Assembly (NCBI RefSeq): GCF_001463745.1 | Contig: NZ_BBWJ01000013.1 | Location: 44,113-108,112 of the forward strand | From: Aureimonas sp. AU22 | Lineage (GTDB): Bacteria; Pseudomonadota; Alphaproteobacteria; Rhizobiales; Rhizobiaceae | DNA length: 64,000 bases | Direction of reading: 5' to 3' | Part shown: one piece after another, positions 16,173 to 28,586 of the stretch | Layout: every line of letters begins with the position of its first letter | Numbering within the stretch: the first letter of the stretch is position 1 | Translations under genes and position numbers: made by a program | Notes under the pieces: generated by a model | Told to the model about the DNA's origin: nothing | The model's input: only the letters and a program-made list of their open reading frames with translations | The model's database searches: none

Positions 16173-16863
16173 TGTTGCGTTTGGTCTCGTCGTGTCGCCC
16201 GGATGGAACGGGCGACGGGCCGCCGGAGGCGAACCTCCGAGTGGTGTAAACAAAATGGTCCGCCTCCGGCGACCCGCGCGGTGTTGTCCAGCTCGACCCG
16301 GGTTCCACGCCGGGCCATGGGCTTCTCCGTTTGCCGGTGCCTCGGCCCGATGCGTCCCCCCGGCTATCACACCGACGGTCCCTTGGGCTTTCTCAGGCAC
16401 GGGCTTTCCAAGCGCCCCTCGTAGTGGGAGCGAAACCGGACTTGCCAGAACCGTCCGGGCCAGCGCCTCCTCCGGCAGGAGACGTGTCGCGGACACCGCC
16501 CGCCGACCCTTCCGAACGATCCCGGTGATCATTCGCGCCCATTCAGATCGGGCCGGCGATGACTGAAGGGTAGGGGCACGCGGCGCACCGGGGGAGAAGA
16601 ACCACGATGTTCCGCGCCGCCGGAAGAAGTCCGGCGGGCAGACCGAAGGCCGGCGGCGGGCGACGCGGACCCGCCTCGGCCGGGACCGGCTCGCGGTGCC
16701 TCGCCATCGCGCGGGGAGAGGGGTATGACCGCATGGTCCGAACCGGGATGCCGATCCGCCGAACACGCGTTCGCGGGGGCGGCGCCCGGCCGGTCGTGTT
16801 TTTTCGCGCGCCGGCGCGAAGCCGTTCCGCTTCGCCGCCGCGCCCAGCCCAGGCGAACCGCTC
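16173..16863. other. Gene-poor stretch of about 690 nt
   Basis: I see no gene supported by start, Shine-Dalgarno and composition on either strand. Open frames here are Arg/Pro/Ala-rich and look like by-products of high GC. No tRNA, riboswitch or repeat is recognised. It may contain the promoter of the small lipoprotein gene that follows. Confidence 0.4.
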
Positions 16864-16995
16864 TTGCCCCGTATCCTTCTTCTCGTCACCGCCCTCGCAC
16901 TGCTCGCCGGCTGCGCGGAGATCAACAAGCCGATCACGCCGAACGACACGTGGCGGGAGAAGGCGACGCGCTCCACCAACGGGCTGCCGTACTGA
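16864..16995 (+). CDS. Predicted 43-aa lipoprotein, TTG start
   Basis: A short frame reading (M)PRILLLVTALALLAGC, followed by AEINKPITPNDTWREKA. The first 16 residues are a lipoprotein signal with lipobox LLAGC; the mature part would be 27 residues anchored by the acylated Cys17, ending STNGLPY. No ATG or GTG occurs in this frame between an upstream stop (16726-16728) and the TTG. A weak purine-rich site (AGGCGAA) precedes it. The coherent lipobox argues for a real gene; the rare start lowers confidence. Such tiny lipoproteins are common near stress genes. Confidence 0.5.
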   Translation: MPRILLLVTALALLAGCAEINKPITPNDTWREKATRSTNGLPY

Positions 16996-17156
16996 GGCAG
17001 CGCGCGCTAAGGCTGCCTGCGGCTTCGGCGGGCGGGGCAAAATGCCGAAGCCCCTTGTCGTCGCCGAGCGACGCGGCGGCCGTCGCTCACGTTCGAGTGG
17101 AAGGGGCCCCGCCATCCCGGTTTGATCACAGACCGTAAGGAAGGGTGAACATAGGG

Positions 17157-17185
17157 TTCAGGAACCATTCAGGTGCCCGGCGCTT
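17157..17185 (+). promoter_or_regulatory. Promoter region: TTCAGG direct repeat with embedded GGAAC
   Basis: TTCAGG-N5-TTCAGG, an 11-bp-spaced direct repeat, with GGAAC formed inside it and GCTT 16 nt later. The same 17-base motif precedes the gene at 17759. It may be a stress-sigma promoter, a response-regulator site, or both. Confidence 0.5.
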
Positions 17186-17220
17186 AACTCGGTCCATCGA
17201 TCCATGGACGGAGTGTCCCC

Positions 17221-17541
17221 ATGAAGAAGACCGTGATCCTCGCCCTGTCGGGCATCCTGCTGGCGACCTCGATGCCGGCAATGGCGCAGACCTACCGGTC
17301 GGACGCGCGCCAGTATCGCCAGCACGAGCGCATCGAGCGCGGCATCCACCGCGGCCGCATCTCGCCGCGCGAGGCGGATCGCCTGGCTCGCCAGCAGCAC
17401 CGCATCCGCCAGGTCGAGCGCCGCGCGCGCTACTACAACAACGGGCATATCGACCCGCGTTCGGCGCGCAAGATCGAGCGCATGCAGGAGCGCGCCAACC
17501 ACAACATCCGCCGCGCCAACCGCAACGGCTACTACCGCTAG
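17221..17541 (+). CDS. Small exported Arg-rich basic protein
   Basis: A 106-aa protein with a signal peptide (MKKTVILALSGILLATSMPAMA, cleavage after about residue 22). The mature protein is helical and very basic, with repeated ER/RR/QHR motifs (RQHERIERGIHRGRISPREA and RKIERMQERANHNIRR). It resembles other small periplasmic Arg-rich proteins of rhizobia in composition, but no named family is recognised. Shares promoter motif and general design (signal peptide plus Arg/Gln/Glu helix) with the next gene, suggesting a functional pair. Confidence 0.78.
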   Translation: MKKTVILALSGILLATSMPAMAQTYRSDARQYRQHERIERGIHRGRISPREADRLARQQHRIRQVERRARYYNNGHIDPRSARKIERMQERANHNIRRANRNGYYR

Positions 17542-17690
17542 GGATATCGCGCCGCCCCGGCGGCCAGCGATGCGACGAGGGGCGCGGGATGGCGGGGAGC
17601 CGTCGCCGCGCCCCTTTCCGTTGGGAAGGTCGTTCGCCCGCACGATCCCGGCCTGCACCCTTTGCCTTCCGCCCCGACGCGCCCGGTGCC

Positions 17691-17719
17691 TTCAGGAACC
17701 GTTCAGGCGGCGGGGCGTC
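17691..17719 (+). promoter_or_regulatory. Promoter region: second TTCAGG direct repeat with embedded GGAAC
   Basis: TTCAGGAACCGTTCAGG differs by one base from the copy at 17157. GGAAC is followed by CGTC after 16 nt (3 of 4 to the CGTT consensus). Confidence 0.5.
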
Positions 17720-17758
17720 TCCTCGTCAACCCAGCCAATCTTTTGGGGAAGCCGATCC

Positions 17759-18046
17759 ATGAAGACGACCCTTCTTCTCTCCGCCCTCGTCCTCGCCGTC
17801 ACCAGCCTGCCGGCCCCCGCGCAGGACTTCGTGCTGCCCTCCGGTCCGCCGCGCAACGCGATGGAGCAGCGGCTGCAGGACCGCGTGGACACGCAGATCC
17901 AGATCAACCGCGAGCGCGGGTTCTACAGCCCCGGCCAGATCCGGCGCCAGGAGCGGTATGAGCGCCGGCAGAGGGCGGATCAGCGTTGGGAGCGGGAGGA
18001 CAGGCGGCGGTGGGAGAGGGAAGAGCGGCGGCGGGGGCGCTGGTGA
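17759..18046 (+). CDS. Small exported Arg/Glu-rich protein
   Basis: A 95-aa protein: signal peptide (MKTTLLLSALVLAVTSLPAPA), a short linker DFVLPSGPPRNA, then a highly charged helix with INRERGFYSPGQIRRQERYE and a C-terminal run of WERE/RRR repeats. Similar in layout to its upstream neighbour (RGxxSPxxIRR-like core in both: GRISPREADR and GFYSPGQIRR). The start at 17759 replaces a longer in-frame reading that lacks a signal peptide. The AT-rich island begins a few bases after its stop. Confidence 0.75.
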   Translation: MKTTLLLSALVLAVTSLPAPAQDFVLPSGPPRNAMEQRLQDRVDTQIQINRERGFYSPGQIRRQERYERRQRADQRWEREDRRRWEREERRRGRW

Positions 18047-18138
18047 CAACGTTTACCCTACGACCCCCGAGCATGGCCCTTGCAGGTACGTTTAAGATCA
18101 AACAAGATACCACTATCGCTGCTACTCATGGATTTTTG

Positions 18139-20040
18139 ATGGACATCGAGTATTTCCGAGTAAAAAATTTCAAAGGTATTTCTGATCTTACGATTGACCT
18201 AATCAATAAGAACGGAAATGTTTTTCCTGTCATAATGCTTCTTGGACTTAACGAGTCCGGTAAAACGACAATATTAGAAGCAGTATCCCATTTCGTATCA
18301 AGGGACGATACGCTAGATAGTGTTTTCTCCAAGGGAGAAAAAAGTAATAATATCTCGGATATAGTGCCCCTCAAGCATCTCGCAAACTTCACGGGGTCAA
18401 CATCTATTGAGGGAGGAGTTAGACTTTCGCCAAAAGATATTGAAAGCATCAAATCGTTTTGCGCAAACAAAGCTATTGATATAGATATCAATACAATATC
18501 GAAATCTTTTTACATTAAAAAGGGCTTTAGGTTTGAGGATAGTAACCAAGTTTCCACGGAAAATATCTGGACAATTTCATTTTCTGTTTTCATTGGGAAG
18601 GGGACGAAGAGGAGAGCGATACCGGCCAACCCTTTGCCGAATGGGGCGACCGGAAGAGACGTGTGGCGCGAGGTCGTCAATCATGTGCGGGGTATGATAC
18701 CCAAGGTCGCATACTTCCCGACATTCATCGTGGACATTCCTGACCGAATTTATCTTCGGAAGGTGGCGGGGGAGCCAGAATCGTCGTCGTACTATAGATC
18801 GATAATGCAAGACGTCTTGGACGTTGAAGGTGGAGGTATTACCGTTGAGAAACATATTATCGACCGAATTGATGACTTCAAAAAAAACAACGGCAATCGG
18901 TTTGACGGTCAAAAATTTTCATCTAGTCCGCATAGGCGACAGGTAAACGCTGTATTTCAAAGAATTTCTAACCTGATTTCTAAAGAAATAATCGAAAATT
19001 GGAAAAATATATTTAATAGACCACTCAACGCGAGTAGCCTGGTCGTGAGTTGGGAGGTCGATACGCAAAATAACGATGTGCCGTATCTTAGCATTGAGAT
19101 TTCCGACGGTCCCGACCCTTATAAAATTCATGAGCGCTCGCTCGGGTTCCGCTGGTTCTTTGCGTTTCTGTTGTTTGTGAAGTTCAAACAAAAGACCGAC
19201 GGAAAGACTATTTTTCTTTTTGATGAGCCAGCATCTAATCTTCATGCGAAAGCTCAACAGGAGTTATTGAAAGCATTTTCGCAAGTGTCTCAACATAATC
19301 AGCTCATATTCTCTACTCATAGCCATCACATGATCGACCCGGCATGGTTGGCTGGCGCTTACGTCATTGAAAATAAAGCAATTGATTACGACTCTTCAGA
19401 AGATGATGTCAGTCAGTTTGGTAGGCATACCGATATACGCGCTGTGAGCTACAGAAACTTCGCAGCCCAAACGCCATCGAGATCGTCTTATTTTCAGCCG
19501 ATAATTGAAAAGCTTCAGTATGTCGCACCTGTTCTCATAGGTCATGGGCCATATGTTTTGGTGGAGGGCATTACAGACTATTTTGTCTTCAGTTCTGTTG
19601 CGAAAAATTTCGGAAGAGAATTGTTCGTTATGCCAGGATCCGGGGCGGGCGCAAGTGGCCCGCTTATAAGCCTTCTTCTATCTCAAGGATCAGATTTTCT
19701 CATAATATTAGACTCGGATGCAGCAGGGATTAGTGCAAAGAAAAAGTATATTGATAGATATCTACTTGACGGTGAGAGTGTCATCTGTGTTCATGAGGTA
19801 GTCGATGGAATGGAGGGAAAGGGATTGGAAACAATTCTCGACGGCGCGACAAAAGAGAAAATCGAAGCCGAATTTGGAGAAGGCTCCTCCGCAAAAAAAT
19901 CGCTAAGGACGTCCCTCGCTGAAGCGTATGCTAGAGGCATTCTTGTCGATATACTGTCGGATAATACGAAGACGATAGTGTCACGCATATTAGATGCTGG
20001 AATGTCGCGTTCACAAAAGTTAGTCGCGCCGACGACTTAG
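18139..20040 (+). CDS. AAA ATPase with C-terminal Toprim domain (OLD-family-like), on an AT-rich island
   Basis: A 633-aa protein with the layout of class 1 OLD-family nucleases: N-terminal RecF/SMC-like ATPase with Walker A GLNESGKT (residues 36-43), signature-like SLGFRWFFAF (334-343), Walker B TIFLFDEPASNLH (357-369) and H-loop STHSHHM (392-398), then a Toprim domain with LVEGITDYF (Glu476, Asp480) and ILDSDAAG (Asp525, Asp527). Relatives include the P2 Old exclusion nuclease and GajA. No GajB-type helicase is adjacent. Start 18139 (MDIEYFRVKNFKGI) fits the family; an ATG at 18073 is an alternative. Base and codon use (AAT, ATA, TTT-rich) differ sharply from both neighbours, showing horizontal acquisition. 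A role in phage or plasmid defence is inference. Confidence 0.85.
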   Translation: MDIEYFRVKNFKGISDLTIDLINKNGNVFPVIMLLGLNESGKTTILEAVSHFVSRDDTLDSVFSKGEKSNNISDIVPLKHLANFTGSTSIEGGVRLSPKDIESIKSFCANKAIDIDINTISKSFYIKKGFRFEDSNQVSTENIWTISFSVFIGKGTKRRAIPANPLPNGATGRDVWREVVNHVRGMIPKVAYFPTFIVDIPDRIYLRKVAGEPESSSYYRSIMQDVLDVEGGGITVEKHIIDRIDDFKKNNGNRFDGQKFSSSPHRRQVNAVFQRISNLISKEIIENWKNIFNRPLNASSLVVSWEVDTQNNDVPYLSIEISDGPDPYKIHERSLGFRWFFAFLLFVKFKQKTDGKTIFLFDEPASNLHAKAQQELLKAFSQVSQHNQLIFSTHSHHMIDPAWLAGAYVIENKAIDYDSSEDDVSQFGRHTDIRAVSYRNFAAQTPSRSSYFQPIIEKLQYVAPVLIGHGPYVLVEGITDYFVFSSVAKNFGRELFVMPGSGAGASGPLISLLLSQGSDFLIILDSDAAGISAKKKYIDRYLLDGESVICVHEVVDGMEGKGLETILDGATKEKIEAEFGEGSSAKKSLRTSLAEAYARGILVDILSDNTKTIVSRILDAGMSRSQKLVAPTT

Positions 20041-20048
20041 GCCCTGAC

Positions 20049-23030
<2,982 letters not shown>

Positions 23031-23192
23031 GCGGCGGAATATGGGCTGCGAGCGGGGCGGAATAAAGGGGGAACGGAGGGAGCGCGCGGGGTGCTTTTCG
23101 AATTGTCTTCGGGCCGTTCATCTTTCGCTTACCAAGCCGACCCTACTCTCTGCCTATCCGCTCGAGTTTCGCGGACCTGAGAGGCCAGCCGG

Positions 23193-24383
23193 ATGGTATC
23201 GAGTCGAACCGGATGGCGTATCGTCACGCTCGCCGTCGCCGTGTATGCGGCGGCGAGCGCCGATCGCCCGCTCCAGGCGAGGGACTTCAAGCCAGTTCCG
23301 CCCGCCGACATTCCAGGTGCCTTGCCCGTTGCCCGCGACGCGCGCACGGGCGCGCGGCTCGTCTGGGGCGGACCGGTGCCCCCCGCCGACGTGCCGGCCT
23401 ATGCGCCGAGCCCTTCCGCCGTCGATCCCGTTCCCGAACCCGTCTACGCCGCGCCCGAGCCCGTTTATTCCGCCCCCGAACCGACCTATGCCGCGCCCGC
23501 ACCGCCCCCCGAGCGGGGACCGGGCGACTATGGGCGGACCTACGAGGTGCAGGAGGCGGCGCCCGCGATGCAGGAAGCGGCGCTGGCGCCGCTGGCCGTG
23601 CCGGATGTCGTCGACGACGGCGGCGCGCTGCCCGACGCCGAAATGCCGGACAGCGGCTTCGATCCATGGGAAGGCCTGACCGATCCCGAGGTGGCGGCGC
23701 CGCCGGAGCCGGCGCGTCCAGCCCTGCGCGGGAAGACGGTGCCGAGCTGGGCTTCGCTCGGCGGCGACCGGCCGCTGTCGCCGATCGCCCGCCCGCCGCG
23801 CGGGGCGCTGGAACGGGAGACGCCGGACGGCTACCGGCCGATGGCCAAGTCGGAGGCGATGTGCCGGCGCGAGCTGAAGTCGCTCGGCGTGCGCTTCACC
23901 GATGTCGCGTCGGTTTCGTCCGGCCGATCCTGCGGTATCGACGATCCCGTGCGTGTCACGCAGGCGCTGAAGGGCATCGCCATGTCGCCGCCGGCGACGC
24001 TCAACTGCCAGACGGCGCTCAACGTCGCCCGGTGGCTGCGCGACGACGTGAAGCCCGCGGCGCGCTGGAAATTGTGGAAGCAGCCGACGGCGCTGATCAA
24101 CCTGTCCTCGTATCGCTGCTCGCGCATCGCCGGCTCGCGCAGCATCTCGGAGCACGCGGGCGGCAACGCCCTCGACGTCGGCGGCTTCCGCTTCGCCGAC
24201 GGATCGGTGGTGAAGGTTGAACCGAAGGGTGCGTTCCGCTGGCGCGAGAAGCCGTTCCAGAACCAGATCCGCCGTGCGAGTTGCCGTCACTTCGGCACGG
24301 TGCTGGGTCCGGGCTACAACCGCGCCCATGCCGACCACCTCCACCTCGACTCCAAGGTGCGGCTGCGACCGGTCTGCAAATAG
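23193..24383 (+). CDS. Extensin-family exported protein
   Basis: A 396-aa protein: N-terminal membrane/signal segment (about 10-28), a Pro/Ala-rich wall-spanning-like region (about 35-190, with EPVYAAPEP-type repeats), and a C-terminal extensin-like domain (about 205-396). The domain carries four or more Cys (MCRRELKS, SCGIDD, LNCQTAL, YRCSRIAG, ASCRHF) and the metallopeptidase-like pattern SISEHAGGNALDVGGF and HADHLHLD, which contains His and Asp residues arranged as in LAS-type peptidoglycan amidases/peptidases. The likely role is cell-wall modification, as inferred for the bacterial extensin C family. Monocistronic. Confidence 0.88.
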   Translation: MVSSRTGWRIVTLAVAVYAAASADRPLQARDFKPVPPADIPGALPVARDARTGARLVWGGPVPPADVPAYAPSPSAVDPVPEPVYAAPEPVYSAPEPTYAAPAPPPERGPGDYGRTYEVQEAAPAMQEAALAPLAVPDVVDDGGALPDAEMPDSGFDPWEGLTDPEVAAPPEPARPALRGKTVPSWASLGGDRPLSPIARPPRGALERETPDGYRPMAKSEAMCRRELKSLGVRFTDVASVSSGRSCGIDDPVRVTQALKGIAMSPPATLNCQTALNVARWLRDDVKPAARWKLWKQPTALINLSSYRCSRIAGSRSISEHAGGNALDVGGFRFADGSVVKVEPKGAFRWREKPFQNQIRRASCRHFGTVLGPGYNRAHADHLHLDSKVRLRPVCK

Positions 24384-24552
24384 CCGCGGGCCGCCGGCGA
24401 GGGGACTTTCGCGGCCCGCGAGGCCCAACACGCAGAGGCCGATCCCGACCCACGGCGGGCGAACACGGCCGGTTCCCAGGCAACGAAATGTCGCGCACCA
24501 CGTTTCCGACGGCGTGCGGTATGCCGCCGCACGCCTTGGCAAGGATACATCG

Positions 24553-25203
24553 ATGCTGAAGCCCCTGACCCTTGTGGCCATCATGATGGCCACCACGGCG
24601 CCGATGGCGCATGCGCAAGACTCCGACGACAACGGTGACCGCTACGAAAGCGTCGACCGGGGCGACGAACGTGGCGATCCGCCGATGCGCGACATGCGTC
24701 GCGGCGACCGTTGGGCGATGGACCGCGAGGAACGTGCGGACGACCGCGGTCCGGCCGATCGCGACGACGATCGCGATCGCGGCAAGGACGAGGACCGCAA
24801 GATGGATCGCGACCGTGCCGAGATGCGCGACCGCGATCGGGATCGTGGTCCCCGTTGGGACCGCGACGACCGCGGCCCGCGCCTGCATGGCCGTGGTGGC
24901 CCGGACTGGCGTCGTGGACCGCCGCCCCCGCCGCCGCGCGCCGGCTTCGAGATCAATCTCGGCGAAGGCAAGACCGTCCGCGTCGAGTGCGGCGACGAAG
25001 CCTTCGCACGCTGCATCGACGCGGCCAAACCCGTCCTCGATTCGGCACGCGACATGGTTCGCGAGGGACCGGTTGCCGCCAACGGTGCGGACCGTCCGGT
25101 GACGCGCGTTCCGCCGCCGCCCGCCGACCTCGTGACGCCGCCGGACGGCGGTCCCGATGCGCCGCCGCCGGCCGGCGATACGCCTCCGGCACCGGCCAAC
25201 TGA
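24553..25203 (+). CDS. Exported Arg/Asp-repeat protein
   Basis: A 216-aa protein with a signal peptide (MLKPLTLVAIMMATTAPMAHA). Residues 22-115 are an Arg/Asp-rich low-complexity region (RDRD, DRGD, DRDD repeats), followed by a compact segment (FEINLGEGKTVRVECGDEAFARCIDAAKPVL, two Cys) and a Pro-rich tail ending PPAPAN. The compact segment is probably the folded domain. No named family is recognised. A GC-rich inverted repeat (24385-24420) separates it from the extensin gene and a strong terminator follows, so it is a single-gene unit. Confidence 0.75.
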   Translation: MLKPLTLVAIMMATTAPMAHAQDSDDNGDRYESVDRGDERGDPPMRDMRRGDRWAMDREERADDRGPADRDDDRDRGKDEDRKMDRDRAEMRDRDRDRGPRWDRDDRGPRLHGRGGPDWRRGPPPPPPRAGFEINLGEGKTVRVECGDEAFARCIDAAKPVLDSARDMVREGPVAANGADRPVTRVPPPPADLVTPPDGGPDAPPPAGDTPPAPAN

Positions 25204-25212
25204 TCGTGGCAG

Positions 25213-25239
25213 CGCCCTCCCGTTCGGGAGGGCGTTTTC
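25213..25239 (+). terminator. Rho-independent terminator
   Basis: Stem CGCCCTCCCG / CGGGAGGGCG with a TT loop, followed by TTTT. Confidence 0.88.
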
Positions 25240-25255
25240 GTCTGGGGCGTTCCCC

Positions 25256-25651
25256 TCAGGTGGGGTCGGCAGGCACCGGTGTCGGCTGGCCCATGGCGTC
25301 GAGCGCCACCATCACGAAGCTGCCCTCGGTCACCAGCTCGCGATGCTGGGACAGGTAGCGCCGCGCCCACGCCTCGACGTGGAGCGTGACGGAGGTGCGC
25401 CCCACCTTGTCGATCCGGGCATAGACGCACAACGTGTCGCCGATCTTCACCGGCTTGCGGAAGGCGAGGGACTGCACCGCGGCCGTCACGACGCGGCCAC
25501 CGGCACGCTCGGCGCCGCGAACGCCCGCCGCCAGATCCATCTGCGACATGACCCAGCCGCCGAAGATGTCGCCGGCCGCATTGCTGTCGGCGGGCATGGC
25601 CTGCACCCGGATGATGAGGTCTCCGGTGGGAATTTCCGTGGAATCAGACAT
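25256..25651 (-). CDS. Acyl-CoA thioesterase, YciA-like hotdog fold
   Basis: A 131-aa hotdog-fold thioesterase that hydrolyses acyl-CoA, cytosolic. Family features are DLIIRVQAMPADSNAAGDIFGGWVMSQMD, with the active-site Asn-Asp/GGW region (about residues 23-35), AVQSLAFRKPVKIGD (about 60-74) and VEAWAR (about 93-98). Typical length for the YciA/acyl-CoA thioester hydrolase group. Convergent with the Arg/Asp-repeat gene, separated by its terminator. Confidence 0.9.
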   Translation of the reverse strand: MSDSTEIPTGDLIIRVQAMPADSNAAGDIFGGWVMSQMDLAAGVRGAERAGGRVVTAAVQSLAFRKPVKIGDTLCVYARIDKVGRTSVTLHVEAWARRYLSQHRELVTEGSFVMVALDAMGQPTPVPADPT

Positions 25652-25852
25652 TCGGGCGGCTCCGTTTCGTGGTCCGCACCCTACTCGGCCGTGACGGGAT
25701 TGTCAGAGGCGCGCGGGTGCAACCGGCTACCGTGCGGGATCGACGGTGCCGATCGTTGCGGCGGCGGCCGCCGGAAACAGCACGACCCCGTCGATGAGCC
25801 GCCGGGCTCGCGAGTGGCGCGAACGGAGCGAGACGCGACGGATATGTTCCAT

Positions 25853-25877
25853 GGAACCGATCGCCGGGCTCACGCTT
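25853..25877 (+). promoter_or_regulatory. GGAAC-type (EcfG/RpoE2-like) promoter of PRC-barrel gene
   Basis: GGAAC-N16-GCTT, 63 nt before the start codon. The GGAAC lies in a perfect 12-bp palindrome GTTCCATGGAAC (25846-25857). Confidence 0.5.
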
Positions 25878-25939
25878 TAGCTGACATCGTGACGCACCCC
25901 GACGGGTGCGCCCGGATACATCACACAAGAGGTTTGTTC

Positions 25940-26422
25940 ATGAAGTCCTTCGTTCTCGCCGCCGGTCTTGCCACAATGATGAGCGGCGCCGCGCTTGCGC
26001 AGACCTCCACAACCACCACGACCGGCGACGCGATGGCGCCCGCCGCGACCACGACGACCACGCCTGCCACCGCCGCCGCAGGCGGCCCGTTCTACACGGT
26101 GCAGCCGCCCGCGAGCGGCCAGATGGCGATGAGCCACCTCGCCAGCGATCTCGACGACAAGGATGTCTACGGCGCCAACAACGAGAAGATCGGCGAGATC
26201 GAGGATTTCGTCATCAACTCGGACGGCACGATCGCCGCGGCCGTGATCGAAGTCGGCGGTTTCCTCGGCATCGGCGAGAAGGACGTGCTCGTCAACTTCA
26301 GCGAGCTCCAGATGGCGATGGATGGCGACAAGATGCGCATCAACGCCCCGACGCTGACGCGCGAACTCCTGACCTCGGCGCCGGACACCGACCTCGACAC
26401 CGTGTTCCCCGACCACGACTGA
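25940..26422 (+). CDS. Exported PRC-barrel domain protein
   Basis: A 160-aa protein: signal peptide (MKSFVLAAGLATMMSGAALA), a Thr/Ala-rich linker, and one PRC-barrel (about 68-140) with LDDKDVYGANNEKIGEIEDFVI and VIEVGGFLGIGEKDVLVNFSEL. PRC-barrel proteins with signal peptides are abundant in rhizobia and are frequent members of the general stress response, matching the GGAAC promoter here. Function beyond stress association is unknown. Confidence 0.88.
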   Translation: MKSFVLAAGLATMMSGAALAQTSTTTTTGDAMAPAATTTTTPATAAAGGPFYTVQPPASGQMAMSHLASDLDDKDVYGANNEKIGEIEDFVINSDGTIAAAVIEVGGFLGIGEKDVLVNFSELQMAMDGDKMRINAPTLTRELLTSAPDTDLDTVFPDHD

Positions 26423-26442
26423 TCGGTTCCATAGGATCGATG

Positions 26443-26480
26443 GAGGCCCGCGCCGGGAACGACGCGGGCCTCTTCGTTTT
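26443..26480 (+). terminator. Rho-independent terminator of PRC-barrel gene
   Basis: Perfect 10-bp stem GAGGCCCGCG / CGCGGGCCTC followed by TTCGTTTT. It abuts the 3' end of the convergent GST gene and may serve both. Confidence 0.85.
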
Positions 26481-27097
26481 CAGCCTTCCGGCAGCCAATC
26501 GCGCGACCGGAAGCCGGGAAGCGCCTCGATCCGCGCGAGCCAGCTCTGGACGGCCGGGAACGGCGCGAGGTCGAACCCCCCTTCCGGCGCGCTCGCCGTA
26601 TAGGGATAAAGGGCGATGTCGGCGACGCTCGCACGCGGGCCGCCGAAGAAGGGCGCCGTGGTGAGATGCGTCTCCATCACCCCGAGCGCACGGGTGCCGT
26701 TTTCCAGCGTCAGCGCCATCCGCTCGCCGGTCGCCGCGGCGGCCCGTTCGGGATAGACACGGAGCGAGCGGCGCACCGCGATCGAGACCTCGTGCGCGTT
26801 TTGTTCGAAGAACATCCAACGCAGCGTCTGCGCGCGTTCGAACGGGTCGTCGGCAAGAAACGGCGTGCCTTCCGCCAGATAGACGAGGATGGCGTTGGAT
26901 TCGGGCAGAAGGCGCCCATCGCCGAGGTCGAGGAGCGGGCACTGGCCGGACGGATTGCGCCGCAGGAACTCCGGCGTGCGCGTGGAGCCGTCGCGAGCGG
27001 ACACTTCCTGGTGACGAAAGGGACGATCGAGAAGCGCCATCAGGAGGCGCGGCTTGTAGCAGTTGCCGCTGTCCTGCATGCCGTGGATGGTGATCAT
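26480..27097 (-). CDS. Glutathione S-transferase family protein
   Basis: A 205-aa cytosolic GST. N-terminal thioredoxin-like domain (about 1-78) with SGNCYKPRLLMALLDRP, the cis-Pro region PSGQCPLLDLGDG and the glutathione-binding PESNAILVYLAEG; C-terminal helical domain (about 85-200) with ASVADIALYPYTA. Start 27097 (MITIHGMQDS) is the family N-terminus; a longer reading by 22 codons is unlikely. A Ser/Asn-type catalytic residue (S12/N14 region) is more likely than Tyr, but the substrate cannot be told. Confidence 0.88.
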   Translation of the reverse strand: MITIHGMQDSGNCYKPRLLMALLDRPFRHQEVSARDGSTRTPEFLRRNPSGQCPLLDLGDGRLLPESNAILVYLAEGTPFLADDPFERAQTLRWMFFEQNAHEVSIAVRRSLRVYPERAAAATGERMALTLENGTRALGVMETHLTTAPFFGGPRASVADIALYPYTASAPEGGFDLAPFPAVQSWLARIEALPGFRSRDWLPEG

Positions 27098-27192
27098 GGC
27101 GGGGCTCCCCTGGCTGGATGCCGATTGCTTCTGACCGGTCCCGGCGTCAAACGCCAATTCCAAAGGCGAAACCCTGCCATCAAATGGTTTGA

Positions 27193-28533
<1,341 letters not shown>

Positions 28534-28559
28534 GCTCCCGCGACGCGAATTCCGGAAAA

Positions 28560-28586
28560 GGCGGCGGAGCGATCCGCCGCCTTTTT
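28560..28586 (+). terminator. Rho-independent terminator of aatA
   Basis: Stem GGCGGCGGA / TCCGCCGCC, loop GCGA, then TTTTT. Its last base falls in the stop codon of the convergent chrA. Confidence 0.88.

Noticed and set aside
15804..16979. A 391-codon minus-strand frame across the small exported gene and the gene-poor stretch
   Set aside because: Arg/Pro/Ala-rich with no signal or domain, and it overlaps a supported plus-strand gene.
18047..20048. Attachment sites flanking the AT-rich island
   Set aside because: I compared both edges and found no convincing direct repeat, tRNA end or integrase gene.
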